A DNA stretch of 64,000 nucleotides, taken from the NCBI RefSeq assembly GCF_014636635.1, contig NZ_BMEO01000002.1:248001-312000 (forward strand), given 5' to 3'. The first letter of the stretch is position 1; every line of letters starts with the position of its first letter. Source of the stretch: Marinicella pacifica (GTDB lineage Bacteria > Pseudomonadota > Gammaproteobacteria > Xanthomonadales > Marinicellaceae). Below the pieces are notes generated by a model. That model worked only from the letters and a program-made list of their open reading frames with translations. It was not told where the DNA came from and made no database searches. Positions 44,014-56,687 of this stretch are shown here, piece after piece. The position numbers and the translations under genes were made by a program.

Positions 44014-45180
44014 TTAGTCGGAGAATTTAAATTTTTGATAGGACCAGGTCAAAGCCAGCAGCATTAAGATAAATAGTCCAATCAGATGGTTGCTGACATC
44101 GCTCAGGCTGTCACCGAAATACATTAAGCGATGTAAGGCATCCATCACCCAGCCGGTGGGCAGGAACATGGCCAATTGCTGCATCCAGACCGGTGCCACC
44201 TCAATCGGCCACCAACAGCCACCCAAAGCCGCCAACAATAAAGAGCCTATAACAGCAATGCCGCTGACCTGGGATTCGCTGTTACCCCATGAGCCCAAAA
44301 GAACTGCCAGTCCGGCGCAGGCACCGGCCCACATCAACAGCAGTATAAACACCCAATGCCAGTGGGGTCCCCAGCTGATGGAAAACAGGACACTGCCGAT
44401 GATCATGCCGTAAATCAACTGACAGGTGGTCAACAGCCATTTGCCCACACATTTACCGATAATCAGATGACTGCGTTTAACCGGTGCCGCCGCCAGACGC
44501 TCCAGGGCACCGCTTTGCCGCTCCAATAAGAGGGTGATGGCGCCACTGGTCAGGGCAATCATCATGACAAACATGACCAAAATACCCGGCACCGCTTGCT
44601 TGTAACCATTGGGAATAATTCTTGGTTCACCCGCAGAACTGACTTCGAGGTTAATGGCTTTAATGCGGTCATCCAGAACCGAAAAGTCCAACAGCGCAGC
44701 CTGTTGCGGATGATTACTGCGCAAGACGATGGTGTCAGCCAGTGTCTTATAGACTGATTTATAGAGTTTAAAAACCTGATAATCACTGTCCATACCGCCA
44801 CCGGAAAACCGATAAGTGATTTCGACCGCCCGGTTATTTAACAGTGAATGGGCCGGATTTTCCGGTATCCAGAGCTGGCGGTTATAGTCTTCAAAAGTCC
44901 ATTTATCCTTGTATAAAGTCTGTTGATCGTTAAACAGTCGCAGGGCAAAATTATTGTCTTGCAGGTAAGTACTTAATTGTTCATAAACCGGGTCCTGGGT
45001 GTCACCGGCATACCAAACTGCCAAGGTTTTAACCGTATTTTGACCACCACTTAAACCCCCGGTGGTGGAGCCGATAAAAGCAAAAAACACGATGGGCATT
45101 ATAAACAGCCACATCAAAACAATTTTGTCTTTAAGTGTGACCATCAGGTCCTGAACGGCAATAAATCGGATGTTTTTCAT
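44014..45180 (-). CDS. ABC-2 type transporter permease (second)
   Basis: 388 residues: an N-terminal membrane segment, an extracytoplasmic domain (about 45-190), then five to six membrane segments. ERQSGALERLAAAPVKRSHLIIGKC is the conserved cytoplasmic loop of ABC-2 exporters. It overlaps the first permease by 4 bp, so the two probably form a heterodimer like YbhR/YbhS. Last gene of a three-gene exporter operon. Confidence 0.88.
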   Translation of the reverse strand: MKNIRFIAVQDLMVTLKDKIVLMWLFIMPIVFFAFIGSTTGGLSGGQNTVKTLAVWYAGDTQDPVYEQLSTYLQDNNFALRLFNDQQTLYKDKWTFEDYNRQLWIPENPAHSLLNNRAVEITYRFSGGGMDSDYQVFKLYKSVYKTLADTIVLRSNHPQQAALLDFSVLDDRIKAINLEVSSAGEPRIIPNGYKQAVPGILVMFVMMIALTSGAITLLLERQSGALERLAAAPVKRSHLIIGKCVGKWLLTTCQLIYGMIIGSVLFSISWGPHWHWVFILLLMWAGACAGLAVLLGSWGNSESQVSGIAVIGSLLLAALGGCWWPIEVAPVWMQQLAMFLPTGWVMDALHRLMYFGDSLSDVSNHLIGLFILMLLALTWSYQKFKFSD

Positions 45181-46418
45181 GCGTTATTTCGCCTCGTTAA
45201 ACGGTTTAATAAAGCCCGGTTTATCAGCCAAAACAGCACAATCGTACCAGCAGCTATCAGACCCGCTGTCATTAAATAATTGTTTTGATTAAATAGCGCA
45301 TCTTTGATGGCCTGCAGGAAGTAGCCATTGGGGAAATACAAGCCAATTTGTGCCAGCCAGTCCGGTAAAGCTTCCATGGGGAAAAAACTACCACCCAACA
45401 TTAAAATAGGGAATATGGCTGCGTTGACCACGATATTGGCCGAACGTTGTGTTGGCATCAAAAGTACCAGCGATAACAGAATTTGCCACATCACAAATCC
45501 GCTGATGACCAGGCCGATAATCAACAGCGGCCATTGCTGCACAGGTAAACCAAAATACAGACCGCCTAACACCGTTAACAACAACACAACACCACTAAAA
45601 ATAGCCAAAACAGCCCATTGCTGGCCGAGAAAATAAGCGCTTAAGCCGCGTGAAGAAGCACTCAGCCGAGTCAGAACACCTGATTGTAAATCCGCCCAGA
45701 TCAACATGGCCAATGAGCTGATACTAAACAGCAAAGCCATCATAATGGCGCCAGGAAACATCAGTAATCCAAAATTCACCGAAGGCGAATTAGTTTCTTG
45801 TTCTGTTTGGCGTTCTTTTAATTCAATCAACAGCGGGTCTAAATTATCGGCAAACACATCAATGCGATCACGAATCGACAGACTCAAGGCGGTGAATTCA
45901 AGATCGGATAAGTCATTATTGCTGTTAATGGCGGCGATGGTGGCGAGTTCATCACTGAATAATTGCTGGATATAGCCGCCGGCATCCGTGAATAATAATA
46001 AAGCCGATTCAATCAGGTCGGGAATCACTGTTTGGGCCGGATTTTTAACCAGACTTAGTTGAGTGGGTTGTTGATTCAGGAAGTCGTCGGCAAAATCGGC
46101 CTGAATGGTCAGCCAGGCACTGGCATCGCCGGCTTGCATGATGTCTTGCGCTTCTTTAGTGTCGGCTTTTTTAATACCAATCCAACCGGACAGCTCACCT
46201 TGAGATAAACTGTTGACGAGTAAATTTGAGACAAACGAATCATCTAAATCAGTGACCAGTAATGTGCCGCGCGACTCATCCTGACTGCCGCCACCGGTGA
46301 TAAAACTCATCAAAAAAACAATGATGATGGGAATGGTCAGCCAGGAAAACAGCCCCCATTTTTCACGCAGCACCGATTGCAGTCTGATTTTCGCGATTAA
46401 TTGAGATAAAGATAACAT
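45177..46418 (-). CDS. ABC-2 type transporter permease (first)
   Basis: 413 residues with the same topology as the following permease: membrane segment about 25-45, an extracytoplasmic domain, then membrane segments from about 225. ADLQSGVLTRLSASSRGLSAYFLGQ is the ABC-2 loop. 8 bp separate it from the ATPase gene. Substrate unknown; YbhFSR-type exporters handle hydrophobic drugs or cations. Confidence 0.87.
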   Translation of the reverse strand: MLSLSQLIAKIRLQSVLREKWGLFSWLTIPIIIVFLMSFITGGGSQDESRGTLLVTDLDDSFVSNLLVNSLSQGELSGWIGIKKADTKEAQDIMQAGDASAWLTIQADFADDFLNQQPTQLSLVKNPAQTVIPDLIESALLLFTDAGGYIQQLFSDELATIAAINSNNDLSDLEFTALSLSIRDRIDVFADNLDPLLIELKERQTEQETNSPSVNFGLLMFPGAIMMALLFSISSLAMLIWADLQSGVLTRLSASSRGLSAYFLGQQWAVLAIFSGVVLLLTVLGGLYFGLPVQQWPLLIIGLVISGFVMWQILLSLVLLMPTQRSANIVVNAAIFPILMLGGSFFPMEALPDWLAQIGLYFPNGYFLQAIKDALFNQNNYLMTAGLIAAGTIVLFWLINRALLNRLTRRNNA

Positions 46419-46426
46419 CGATGGTT

Positions 46427-47338
46427 TTAATCGCGCAGTTCACGGCCTGTGAGTTTTATAAACAGACTTTCCAGATTGGCCTGTTGCACCGAAGCCTGAT
46501 GAATCTGCTGTGGTTGAAAACGGGCAAGTAACTCCGACAAATGTCCCGACGCATTGACGGCCATCAGCCGCATCTGCTGGGGAGAACATTCAATCACCTC
46601 AAAATCAGCCACTTTGGTTTTATCCGCTTCATCAAATTGACCTTCCAGGGTAATTAAATCCTTTTCATCCATTTGTTTTCTGAGTTCCGCGACGCTGCCT
46701 TGCGCAATAATTTTACCCTGATCAATAATACCCACCCGATCACATAATCGTTCGGCTTCCTGCATGTAGTGTGTGGTGTAGAGTACAGCGGTACCTTGTT
46801 GTTTAAGCGATTCAATGGCGTTGAGTAAATGCTCCCGGGACTGTGGGTCAACACCCACGGTGGGTTCATCCAATAACAGGGCTTTGGGTTGATGAATCAT
46901 GCCACAGGCAAAATTTAAACGCCGTTTCATACCGCCGGAAAAATTTTTCACCGGTTCTTTGGCCCGTTTATCCAATCCAACCTGTTCAAGTACCGTTGCT
47001 TGACGTTCTTTTAGGACCTGTCCTGATAAGCCGTAGGCACGGCCCCAAAATTGTAAATTTTCATGCGCCGATAAATCCTGATACAAAGCCAAATCCTGCG
47101 GCACCAGGCCCAAATGCTGTTTGGCTTTAATCGGTTCGCTGTGAATCGAATAACCGTTAATCAAACACTCACCTTCATCCGGCACCGTTAAACCCGATAA
47201 ACAACGAATGGTGGTGGATTTTCCGGCACCATTGGGTCCCAGCAAACCATAAATCTCACCGGCTTTAACCTCAAATGAAACCTGATTAACGGCCTTAATT
47301 TGACCAAAATGCTTAGAAATTTGAACAACGCGCAACAC
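46427..47338 (-). CDS. ABC transporter ATP-binding protein (YbhF/CcmA-like)
   Basis: 303 residues from a GTG start with GGGGA 8 nt upstream. Walker A GPNGAGKST (about 34-42), signature FSGGMKRRLNFA, Walker B LLLDEPTVGVD, switch His in YTTHYMQEA. The last 70 residues form the accessory domain of drug-exporter ATPases. First gene of the exporter operon, divergent from ftsB, with two palindromes in the intergenic region. Confidence 0.92.
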   Translation of the reverse strand: MLRVVQISKHFGQIKAVNQVSFEVKAGEIYGLLGPNGAGKSTTIRCLSGLTVPDEGECLINGYSIHSEPIKAKQHLGLVPQDLALYQDLSAHENLQFWGRAYGLSGQVLKERQATVLEQVGLDKRAKEPVKNFSGGMKRRLNFACGMIHQPKALLLDEPTVGVDPQSREHLLNAIESLKQQGTAVLYTTHYMQEAERLCDRVGIIDQGKIIAQGSVAELRKQMDEKDLITLEGQFDEADKTKVADFEVIECSPQQMRLMAVNASGHLSELLARFQPQQIHQASVQQANLESLFIKLTGRELRD

Positions 47339-47375
47339 GTGGCATCCCCGATTCTTATTTTAAAATCATGGTATC

Positions 47376-47407
47376 ACAATATTGTAGGACCGAACAATGT
47401 GACATTG
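47376..47407. promoter_or_regulatory. Two palindromes between the exporter operon and ftsB
   Basis: ACAATATTGT (47376-47385) and CAATGT-G-ACATTG (47395-47407), 9 bp apart, lie 38-70 bp from the exporter's GTG. They share a CAAT/ATTG core and could be operator half-sites for a local repressor, though no regulator gene adjoins. Confidence 0.3.
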
Positions 47408-47447
47408 GTCATAAATGCCGCTGGTTGACATGCTTGGCGCTTAAAAC

Positions 47448-47456
47448 TGGTACAAT
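47448..47456 (+). promoter_or_regulatory. Extended -10 promoter for ftsB-ispD-ispF
   Basis: TGG-TACAAT is an extended -10, 30 bp before the ftsB start. A perfect TTGACA (47425-47430) lies upstream but 20 bp away from the -10, longer than the optimum. Confidence 0.5.
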
Positions 47457-47486
47457 AAGCGCTGATTCAATTCGAACGGACAAACG

Positions 47487-47774
47487 GTGAAGTGGCTGAA
47501 TGGGGTGTTATTCGTGTTATTAATTCTGGCGCTGTGGCAGTGGCAGTTTGGTGACGGTGGGCGGCAGGATTTAAAGCAAAAACAGCAGCAATTGGATGCG
47601 CAAGAGGCACAGATTAATGAGTTAAAGCGGCGCAATGACCGTCTGGAAGCCGAAGTCGCGAGTTTAAAAACCGGGCTGGAAGCGATCGAAGAACGGGCCC
47701 GTTCGGAACTGGGCATGGTCAAGGATGGAGAAACTTTTATTCAGGTGGTAAATCCGCCGGAAGATCAGAATTAA
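47487..47774 (+). CDS. ftsB: Cell division protein FtsB
   Basis: 95 residues from a GTG start. One N-terminal membrane helix (VLFVLLILALWQWQFG), a periplasmic coiled-coil (about 28-65; QQQLDAQEAQINELKRRNDRLEAEVASL) and the C-terminal EERARSELGMVKDGETF motif that contacts FtsQ. FtsB bridges FtsQ and FtsL in the divisome. It starts a short operon with ispD 3 bp downstream. Confidence 0.95.
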   Translation: MKWLNGVLFVLLILALWQWQFGDGGRQDLKQKQQQLDAQEAQINELKRRNDRLEAEVASLKTGLEAIEERARSELGMVKDGETFIQVVNPPEDQN

Positions 47775-47777
47775 CGT

Positions 47778-48503
47778 ATGTCGCAGCGAATACATTTACT
47801 GTTATTGGCTGCCGGAAGTGGTCAGCGTTTTGCCGCCGGCATGAAGTCTTTGACAATACCCAAGCAATATGTGTCGATTGCCGGGCAGACGGTTCTGGAA
47901 CACAGCCTGGCTGCTTTTCAAAATCTGCCCTTAGCCTCTGCGGTGATTACCCACAGCGCTGATGACACCATCATTAAACGGCTAAATCTTGCCGCGCCTT
48001 TTGGTTTAACATTGACTGTTGGCGGATTAAGCCGGGCCGAATCAGTGCGCCTTGGATTACAGGCTTTACAACAAGCCGGTGCCGATGAGGCTGACTGGGC
48101 GCTGGTGCATGATGCGGCGCGCTGTTGTGTTTTGGAGAAAGACATTCAAGCCCTGATTGATGTGTGTGTGTCGAAAAACCGAGGTGGCCTTCTGGTCAAC
48201 ACCATTCACGACACGCTAAAGTTTTCACGGGATGGATTTCAGGTCGATAAAACCATCTGCCGGGATCAGATGTTTGCTGCGTTAACTCCGCAGATGTTTC
48301 CCTTGGGCGACTTATTGGCGGCTTTGTTGGAAGCGGATGAACAAGGAACGACCATCACCGATGAATCTTCAGCGATGGAAGCCATGGGTGAGCAGCCGCT
48401 TATGGTCGAAGGCGATGCCGGAAACATTAAACTGACCCGGGCTGAACAACTACCTCAGGTTGAGTCTTTTCTGAGCAACAAAATGACTAAAGGAGATGAT
48501 TGA
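47778..48503 (+). CDS. ispD: 2-C-methyl-D-erythritol 4-phosphate cytidylyltransferase
   Basis: MEP-pathway enzyme that joins MEP to CTP. 241 residues. CTP-binding loop LLLAAGSGQRFA with the conserved Lys region PKQYVSIAGQTVLEHSL, VHDAARCC, and TDESSAMEA are all family hallmarks. 3 bp after ftsB; its stop nearly meets the ispF start. Confidence 0.95.
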   Translation: MSQRIHLLLLAAGSGQRFAAGMKSLTIPKQYVSIAGQTVLEHSLAAFQNLPLASAVITHSADDTIIKRLNLAAPFGLTLTVGGLSRAESVRLGLQALQQAGADEADWALVHDAARCCVLEKDIQALIDVCVSKNRGGLLVNTIHDTLKFSRDGFQVDKTICRDQMFAALTPQMFPLGDLLAALLEADEQGTTITDESSAMEAMGEQPLMVEGDAGNIKLTRAEQLPQVESFLSNKMTKGDD

Positions 48504-48504
48504 T

Positions 48505-48981
48505 ATGCGTGTGGGTTTGGGTTTTGATGTGCATGCTTTTGGTGACGGAGACCACTTGATGTTGGGGAATGTCCGCATTCCGTTTGACCGTGGTTTTGTC
48601 GCTCATTCTGACGGTGATGTACTGATTCATGCCATCTGCGATGCCCTCTTGGGGGCCCTGGCTTTGGGTGACATCGGCGATCATTTCCCGCCGAGTGATC
48701 CGCAATGGGCGGATTGCGACAGCGCCGACTTTCTGAGACATTGTCAACAGCTCATGACGCAAGCCGGCTATCAAATTGGCAATATTGATGCGGTCATCAT
48801 GGCCGAACAGCCGAAGATTGGGCCGCATAAAAAAGCCATTCAGGAAAAATTGGCTGAAATTCTGAATATTAAAGGCAATCAAATCAGCGTCAAAGCCACC
48901 ACCACCGAAAAATTAGGTTTTGTCGGACGTAAGGAGGGCATGGCCGCGCAAGCCATCTGTTTACTGACAACCGTCGATTAG
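48505..48981 (+). CDS. ispF: 2-C-methyl-D-erythritol 2,4-cyclodiphosphate synthase
   Basis: Forms MEcPP in the MEP pathway. 158 residues from ATG 48505: AGGAG lies about 10 nt upstream, whereas the ATG at 48496 is too close to it. Metal ligands Asp and His in GFDVHAF and His in VLIHAICDALLGA, plus ATTTEKLGFVGRKEG at the CDP-binding site, match the family. Begins 1 bp after the ispD stop. Confidence 0.96.
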   Translation: MRVGLGFDVHAFGDGDHLMLGNVRIPFDRGFVAHSDGDVLIHAICDALLGALALGDIGDHFPPSDPQWADCDSADFLRHCQQLMTQAGYQIGNIDAVIMAEQPKIGPHKKAIQEKLAEILNIKGNQISVKATTTEKLGFVGRKEGMAAQAICLLTTVD

Positions 48982-49022
48982 TTCTGATAAGATATCGCCT
49001 GTCTATTAAATAAGGAAATATC

Positions 49023-49391
49023 ATGTATCCGGCTTTAAAACATTCCCATGCTTTATTGGCTGTTATCAGCATCTTACTCTTTCAATTCCGCTATTGGGCC
49101 TTTGCGGTCAAAGCCCGAAAACCGGGAAAATTTTATAAAATAGCCCCGCATGTGATTGATACCTTGTTACTGGCGACCGGTATTACGGTGGCGGTTATCG
49201 TTGGCTTTACTTTGGGTAATTCACCCTGGTTAACCACTAAAATTGTGGCGTTGTTTTTCTATGTGGGTTTTGGTGTTTTAGCCATGCGTGGTCATGGTCA
49301 AATGCGCTGGGTTGGTTATTTGTTGGCGACCCTCACCTTTATCTACATTGCTGCCGTGGCCGTGACCAAAAATCCGACCTTTTTCTTGTAA
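49023..49391 (+). CDS. SirB2-like membrane protein
   Basis: 122 residues, mostly four hydrophobic helices, with the SirB family pattern KHSHALLAVISILLFQFRYW and HVIDTLLLATGI. TAAGGAAATATC provides the ribosome binding site. SirB-like proteins are small inner-membrane proteins of unknown biochemical role. It lies between ispF and folK on the same strand. Confidence 0.85.
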   Translation: MYPALKHSHALLAVISILLFQFRYWAFAVKARKPGKFYKIAPHVIDTLLLATGITVAVIVGFTLGNSPWLTTKIVALFFYVGFGVLAMRGHGQMRWVGYLLATLTFIYIAAVAVTKNPTFFL

Positions 49392-49416
49392 TTAAGCACA
49401 TGGAAATAATGGTCCG

Positions 49417-49929
49417 GTGAATAGACAACGCATTCGTTATTATGTATCACTGGGCAGTAACCTGAATCGCTGCGCGCACCTGACTTGTGCGATTCAATTT
49501 TTAAAAGCTTCATTCCGGACAGTCGATTGTTCACCGGTTTATCAATCACCGGCCTATGGCTTTAACGGCCCGGATTTTTACAATATGGTGGTGGCCTTTG
49601 ACAGTGCTTTTTCGCCAACAGCACTCAAAAAATGGTTGCGAGAATTGGAATATGCCTGTGGTCGCATCCGAAACCAAAGCCGTTTTTCCAATCGCACTTT
49701 GGATATGGATATATTGTTGGCCGGTACGTTTATCTTAAAGCATAAAAACCTACGTTTGCCTCGACCGGAATTAATCAAACGGGCGTATGTGCTCAAGCCT
49801 TTAAGTGACCTAGTACCTGAGCTTATACATCCCGAAACGGGACAAAAAGTTGCGGATATCTGGCAACAGCTTGATGCCTCAGAGTCAGCAACAATCACGT
49901 TAGTTAATAGCCAAAATTGGTTTAATTAA
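49417..49929 (+). CDS. folK: 2-amino-4-hydroxy-6-hydroxymethyldihydropteridine diphosphokinase
   Basis: Pyrophosphorylates hydroxymethyl-dihydropterin in folate synthesis. 170 residues from a GTG start; the nearest ATG upstream is out of frame. YYVSLGSNLN, SPVYQSPAYG, NMVV and the ATP/metal block SNRTLDMDILL are typical. The N-terminus is somewhat Arg-rich. Ends in a 4-bp overlap with convergent rluE. Confidence 0.93.
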   Translation: MNRQRIRYYVSLGSNLNRCAHLTCAIQFLKASFRTVDCSPVYQSPAYGFNGPDFYNMVVAFDSAFSPTALKKWLRELEYACGRIRNQSRFSNRTLDMDILLAGTFILKHKNLRLPRPELIKRAYVLKPLSDLVPELIHPETGQKVADIWQQLDASESATITLVNSQNWFN

Positions 49930-50465
49930 ACAGTTTGCATTTGCCACTCACCCGGTTTTAAACCGGCCATTTCAATATCGCCAATTTTAATCCGAATTAA
50001 CCGTAATACGGGTAAGTGAACGGCTGCCAGCATATGTCGAACCTGTCGGTTTTTTCCCTGATTTAAGGTGATTGTGAGCCAGCTGGTGGGTATTTTTTTG
50101 CGGAAGCGCACCGGTGGAGTGCGCGGCCATAGCCAGCCGGGTTTTTTCGCCATTACCGCCACTTCCACGGCTTTGGCCTGATAGTCTTTAATCGTGATGC
50201 CTGTCCTTAATCGCTGTAATTCTTTGGTTTTGAGGATGCCTTCGACCTGAATCAGATAGGTTTTGTGCCAACCCGAACCGCTGATTTTTTGTTGAAGTTT
50301 GCCGTCATCCGTAAGCAGCATTAAACCTTCTGAATCATAGTCCAGACGGCCGGCCGGATAGAATCCGGGTTGGTCGATATAGTCACCTAAATGGGTCCGA
50401 TTTTGGCTGTCGGTGAATTGTGACATCACCTGATAGGGTTTATTAAAAACAATAATCTCAGACAT
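49926..50465 (-). CDS. rluE: 23S rRNA pseudouridine synthase, RluE-type
   Basis: 179 residues without an S4 domain, as in RluE, which isomerises U2457 of 23S rRNA. Catalytic Asp in AGRLDYDSEGLMLLT; N-terminal MSEIIVFNKPYQVMSQF; C-terminal GKNRQVRHMLAAVHLPVLRLIR. All match the RsuA/RluE family. Confidence 0.92.
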   Translation of the reverse strand: MSEIIVFNKPYQVMSQFTDSQNRTHLGDYIDQPGFYPAGRLDYDSEGLMLLTDDGKLQQKISGSGWHKTYLIQVEGILKTKELQRLRTGITIKDYQAKAVEVAVMAKKPGWLWPRTPPVRFRKKIPTSWLTITLNQGKNRQVRHMLAAVHLPVLRLIRIKIGDIEMAGLKPGEWQMQTV

Positions 50466-50607
50466 TTAGCGTGTGTTTTCAAGATGACTTTACTTTACCC
50501 GAATTAATAATTTTATTAAACCAAATTAAAAACCGGGGGTCACAAATTATAACGGCGGTTATTTAGCTGTGATGAAAGCGGGGGTTTTACTTGAAAGAGG
50601 ACAGACT

Positions 50608-51243
50608 ATGCAGACCATGATTCGCTCCACCTTATCCGGTTTTCTGGGATTTATCGTTGCCATTGGCTTATTCTTATTGATGCTGAGTTTTTTAACGCCA
50701 GCTGAATTCAAATCGAACGCTTCTGATACCAACATCGCCTTTAATTTTGTCAAAAGCTCACCTGAAGTCATTAAGCCACATACACCGGATCGACCGATTC
50801 CACCTGAAATGGAAAAAACCGTTACACCACCGGCCATGCCATCTCTGGATGTTACCACCGATGACAGTGATGTGCCACGGGTAACGCCGGGAAAAATGGA
50901 CACTAAAAGCATTGAGCTTTACAAGGATTTTACGCACACCGGATTAGGCCATGATCTGGGTGTCGTCAGTCACGAGAATGGCGGACTGAAATCAGGTTTT
51001 GCCCCCATGTATCCACCCAAAGCCATGCGCAGTCAGGCTGAAGGCTGGGTGGAAGTAATGATCAGCGTCGGTACCGATGGCCGCGTGACCGGTGTTTCTG
51101 TGCTTGGCGCGGATCCACGTGGTATGTTCGAGCAAGCCGCCAAAAAAGCCGTCTATAAATGGACCTTCCACCCCAAAAAAGTGGATGGCAAAATCGTTCC
51201 CTATAAAGTCGTGCAAAAAATCGAATTTACGTTGGATCAATAA
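50608..51243 (+). CDS. TonB-like energy-transducer family protein
   Basis: 211 residues from ATG 50608 (AGAGGA 7 nt upstream; the GTG at 50569 is less likely). One N-terminal membrane helix (about 8-32), a Pro-rich periplasmic linker (PEVIKPHTPDRPIPPEMEKT) and a C-terminal TonB domain (YPPKAMRSQAEGWVEVMISVGTDGRVTGVSV). No exbB or exbD adjoins. It may serve the TonB receptor at 13-15 kb or another transporter. A 15-bp hairpin follows the stop. Confidence 0.85.
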   Translation: MQTMIRSTLSGFLGFIVAIGLFLLMLSFLTPAEFKSNASDTNIAFNFVKSSPEVIKPHTPDRPIPPEMEKTVTPPAMPSLDVTTDDSDVPRVTPGKMDTKSIELYKDFTHTGLGHDLGVVSHENGGLKSGFAPMYPPKAMRSQAEGWVEVMISVGTDGRVTGVSVLGADPRGMFEQAAKKAVYKWTFHPKKVDGKIVPYKVVQKIEFTLDQ

Positions 51244-51248
51244 AAAAA

Positions 51249-51290
51249 CCATCAGCACACCAAGTTGTAACACATTTGGTGTGCTGATGG
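51249..51290. terminator. 15-bp perfect hairpin after the TonB-like gene
   Basis: CCATCAGCACACCAA (51249-51263) pairs perfectly with TTGGTGTGCTGATGG (51276-51290) around a 12-nt loop, 6 bp after the stop. The A7 tract is on the left, so the U-run needed for intrinsic termination exists only on the minus strand; on the plus strand it may act as an RNA-protecting 3' structure or a weak terminator. Confidence 0.55.
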
Positions 51291-51312
51291 CGTCATTATC
51301 GGCCGTTAAACT

Positions 51313-51341
51313 TTCTTTTAGCGGTTCTGATAAGTTATAAT
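51313..51341 (+). promoter_or_regulatory. Promoter of pyrG
   Basis: Perfect TATAAT (51336-51341) with TTCTTT (51313-51318) 17 bp upstream, about 90 bp before the pyrG ATG. The leader between is pyrimidine-rich at its start (ACGTCCTTTC), of interest because pyrG leaders can be regulated by CTP-sensitive initiation in other bacteria. Confidence 0.55.
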
Positions 51342-51387
51342 ACACGTCCTTTCTGGTGTTCACTTTTCTTTTCGTGTGTTCGGTTAA

Positions 51388-53064
<1,677 letters not shown>

Positions 53065-53072
53065 GGCAAATT

Positions 53073-55191
<2,119 letters not shown>

Positions 55192-56541
55192 TCAGCCGTC
55201 GTCTTTGATGAGATTCTGACTTTGCTCACTGAGCTGGTGCTGTTCAGCCTGTTGCTGAATGGTGGCCACTTCTTCATTGCTGAGATTTTCTTCGGCATCA
55301 CTTAGGGCCGGTTCGTGGGGGATTTTTTCTACTTTTTCAGATACCGGGCTGTCTTCAGTCAACAGACGAATGCCTTCTGGAAACACCACTTCGCGGGCTT
55401 CGTCGGGCATGCTGATGCCGGCCTCATCAAAAGCGCGCTTGACCAGTCGAATCACCGCAGATTTCACTTTACTGGTACTGTTTTTGACCCCATCCACCCA
55501 AAAATAAACCTCTAAATTCACGGTGGCCGCGCCCAGGTTATCCACCAGTACCTGAGGCGGCGGGTCATCGAGCACCGCCGGGTGAGCAGCCATGGTTTCT
55601 GTGGCAATCTGCTGAGCCTTCGCAATACCGTCATCATAACCAATACCGACCGTGAACTGTTGTCTGATTTTGGGATTGGCGGTGACATTAATGATGGTGT
55701 TTTTGTAAATGGTGGCGTTGGGGATGTGAATATGATTGCCATCCAGGGTCATAATCACAGTGCCGCGGGTGGTAACGCTTTGCACCACACCCTCGGTGTC
55801 ATTGACTTTAATGTAATCGTTGATTTTAAACGGACGCTGCACGCTGATGAGCACACTGGCGAGAAAGTTTTCGGCAATGTCGCGAAAAGCCAGACCAATA
55901 ATAATGCCCATTAAACCGGTCCCACCGAGCAGGGTCAGCGCGAGTTTAGTCAAACCGGTGACCTGCAAAACCAGATAGAGACCGATGACCACCACCGGCA
56001 GCGCCGCCAGTCGTGCCGATAAGCGCATGACAAAAGGGTTTTTGATGCGCTGGCGAAATAATCGACTGGCCACTTGAAACGCCGATTTTGCCACCAGCCA
56101 GGTGATGATTAACAACACCAGAGCAATCATAATTTTGGGGATGGTGCGGACAAAATCATGGTATAAATTGATGGTTTCATCCACCGCCGGCTGAAAACTC
56201 CAGTTTGACGTCGTGGATAAGCGCAGTTGATTAATGACCGCAATCACGCCCTCGGTACGCTGGGCCAGGTGTTCTGCCCAGGTTTTATATTCAGATGAAT
56301 GGGTTTCACCTTTTAAGAATACAATACCCTCTTCAACCTCAACATCAATCTCATTAAATCGGCCCGAACTGTCCAGGATACGCTGTAAACGGTGGGCGAT
56401 GGCCTGATCCTGTACGGTGTCTTTGACATCGATGGTTTGGCTGCTGTCCTGCATGGGTTGATCGGACTGATTTGATTGCGCAAACACCGAAAAAGAATAT
56501 AAAAACAGTACCAGCCACAAAGTATTGTTGGGTTTTGTCAT
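55192..56541 (-). CDS. BON-domain MscS-family mechanosensitive channel
   Basis: 449 residues with a signal peptide, a periplasmic BON domain (about 45-110; RFNEIDVEVEEGIVFLKG), three membrane helices (about 140-240), and the MscS pore/beta domains. LLGGTGLMGIIIGLAFRDIAENFLA is the pore-lining helix region and RPFKINDYIKVNDTEGVVQSV the conserved beta domain. The C-terminal 60 residues are acidic and Gln-rich. It relieves hypo-osmotic stress in the inner membrane; the BON module suggests contact with the envelope. Its stop directly abuts eno. Confidence 0.92.
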   Translation of the reverse strand: MTKPNNTLWLVLFLYSFSVFAQSNQSDQPMQDSSQTIDVKDTVQDQAIAHRLQRILDSSGRFNEIDVEVEEGIVFLKGETHSSEYKTWAEHLAQRTEGVIAVINQLRLSTTSNWSFQPAVDETINLYHDFVRTIPKIMIALVLLIITWLVAKSAFQVASRLFRQRIKNPFVMRLSARLAALPVVVIGLYLVLQVTGLTKLALTLLGGTGLMGIIIGLAFRDIAENFLASVLISVQRPFKINDYIKVNDTEGVVQSVTTRGTVIMTLDGNHIHIPNATIYKNTIINVTANPKIRQQFTVGIGYDDGIAKAQQIATETMAAHPAVLDDPPPQVLVDNLGAATVNLEVYFWVDGVKNSTSKVKSAVIRLVKRAFDEAGISMPDEAREVVFPEGIRLLTEDSPVSEKVEKIPHEPALSDAEENLSNEEVATIQQQAEQHQLSEQSQNLIKDDG

Positions 56542-56687
56542 AAGACCATCGCATGCAAAAGTGTTTTTATTTTAGCACAATCAAAGACATAAATTAGGCC
56601 GCTCTAAGACTGTGAAATGACCGGGAATTCAGTGTTATTTTTACTGCCAATCCCTTACAATACTTGACTTTCAATACAGGCCAAACC

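Noticed and set aside
43103-47338. Defence or toxin-export island around the metallopeptidase and ABC exporter
   Set aside because: No toxin, immunity, nuclease or precursor peptide gene is present; each gene has an ordinary housekeeping or drug-export reading.
56542-56687. NtrC/sigma54 control site upstream of glnA
   Set aside because: TGC..AAAA and TTTT..GCA arms exist, but neither the NtrC consensus nor a GG-N10-GC sigma54 element could be matched convincingly.
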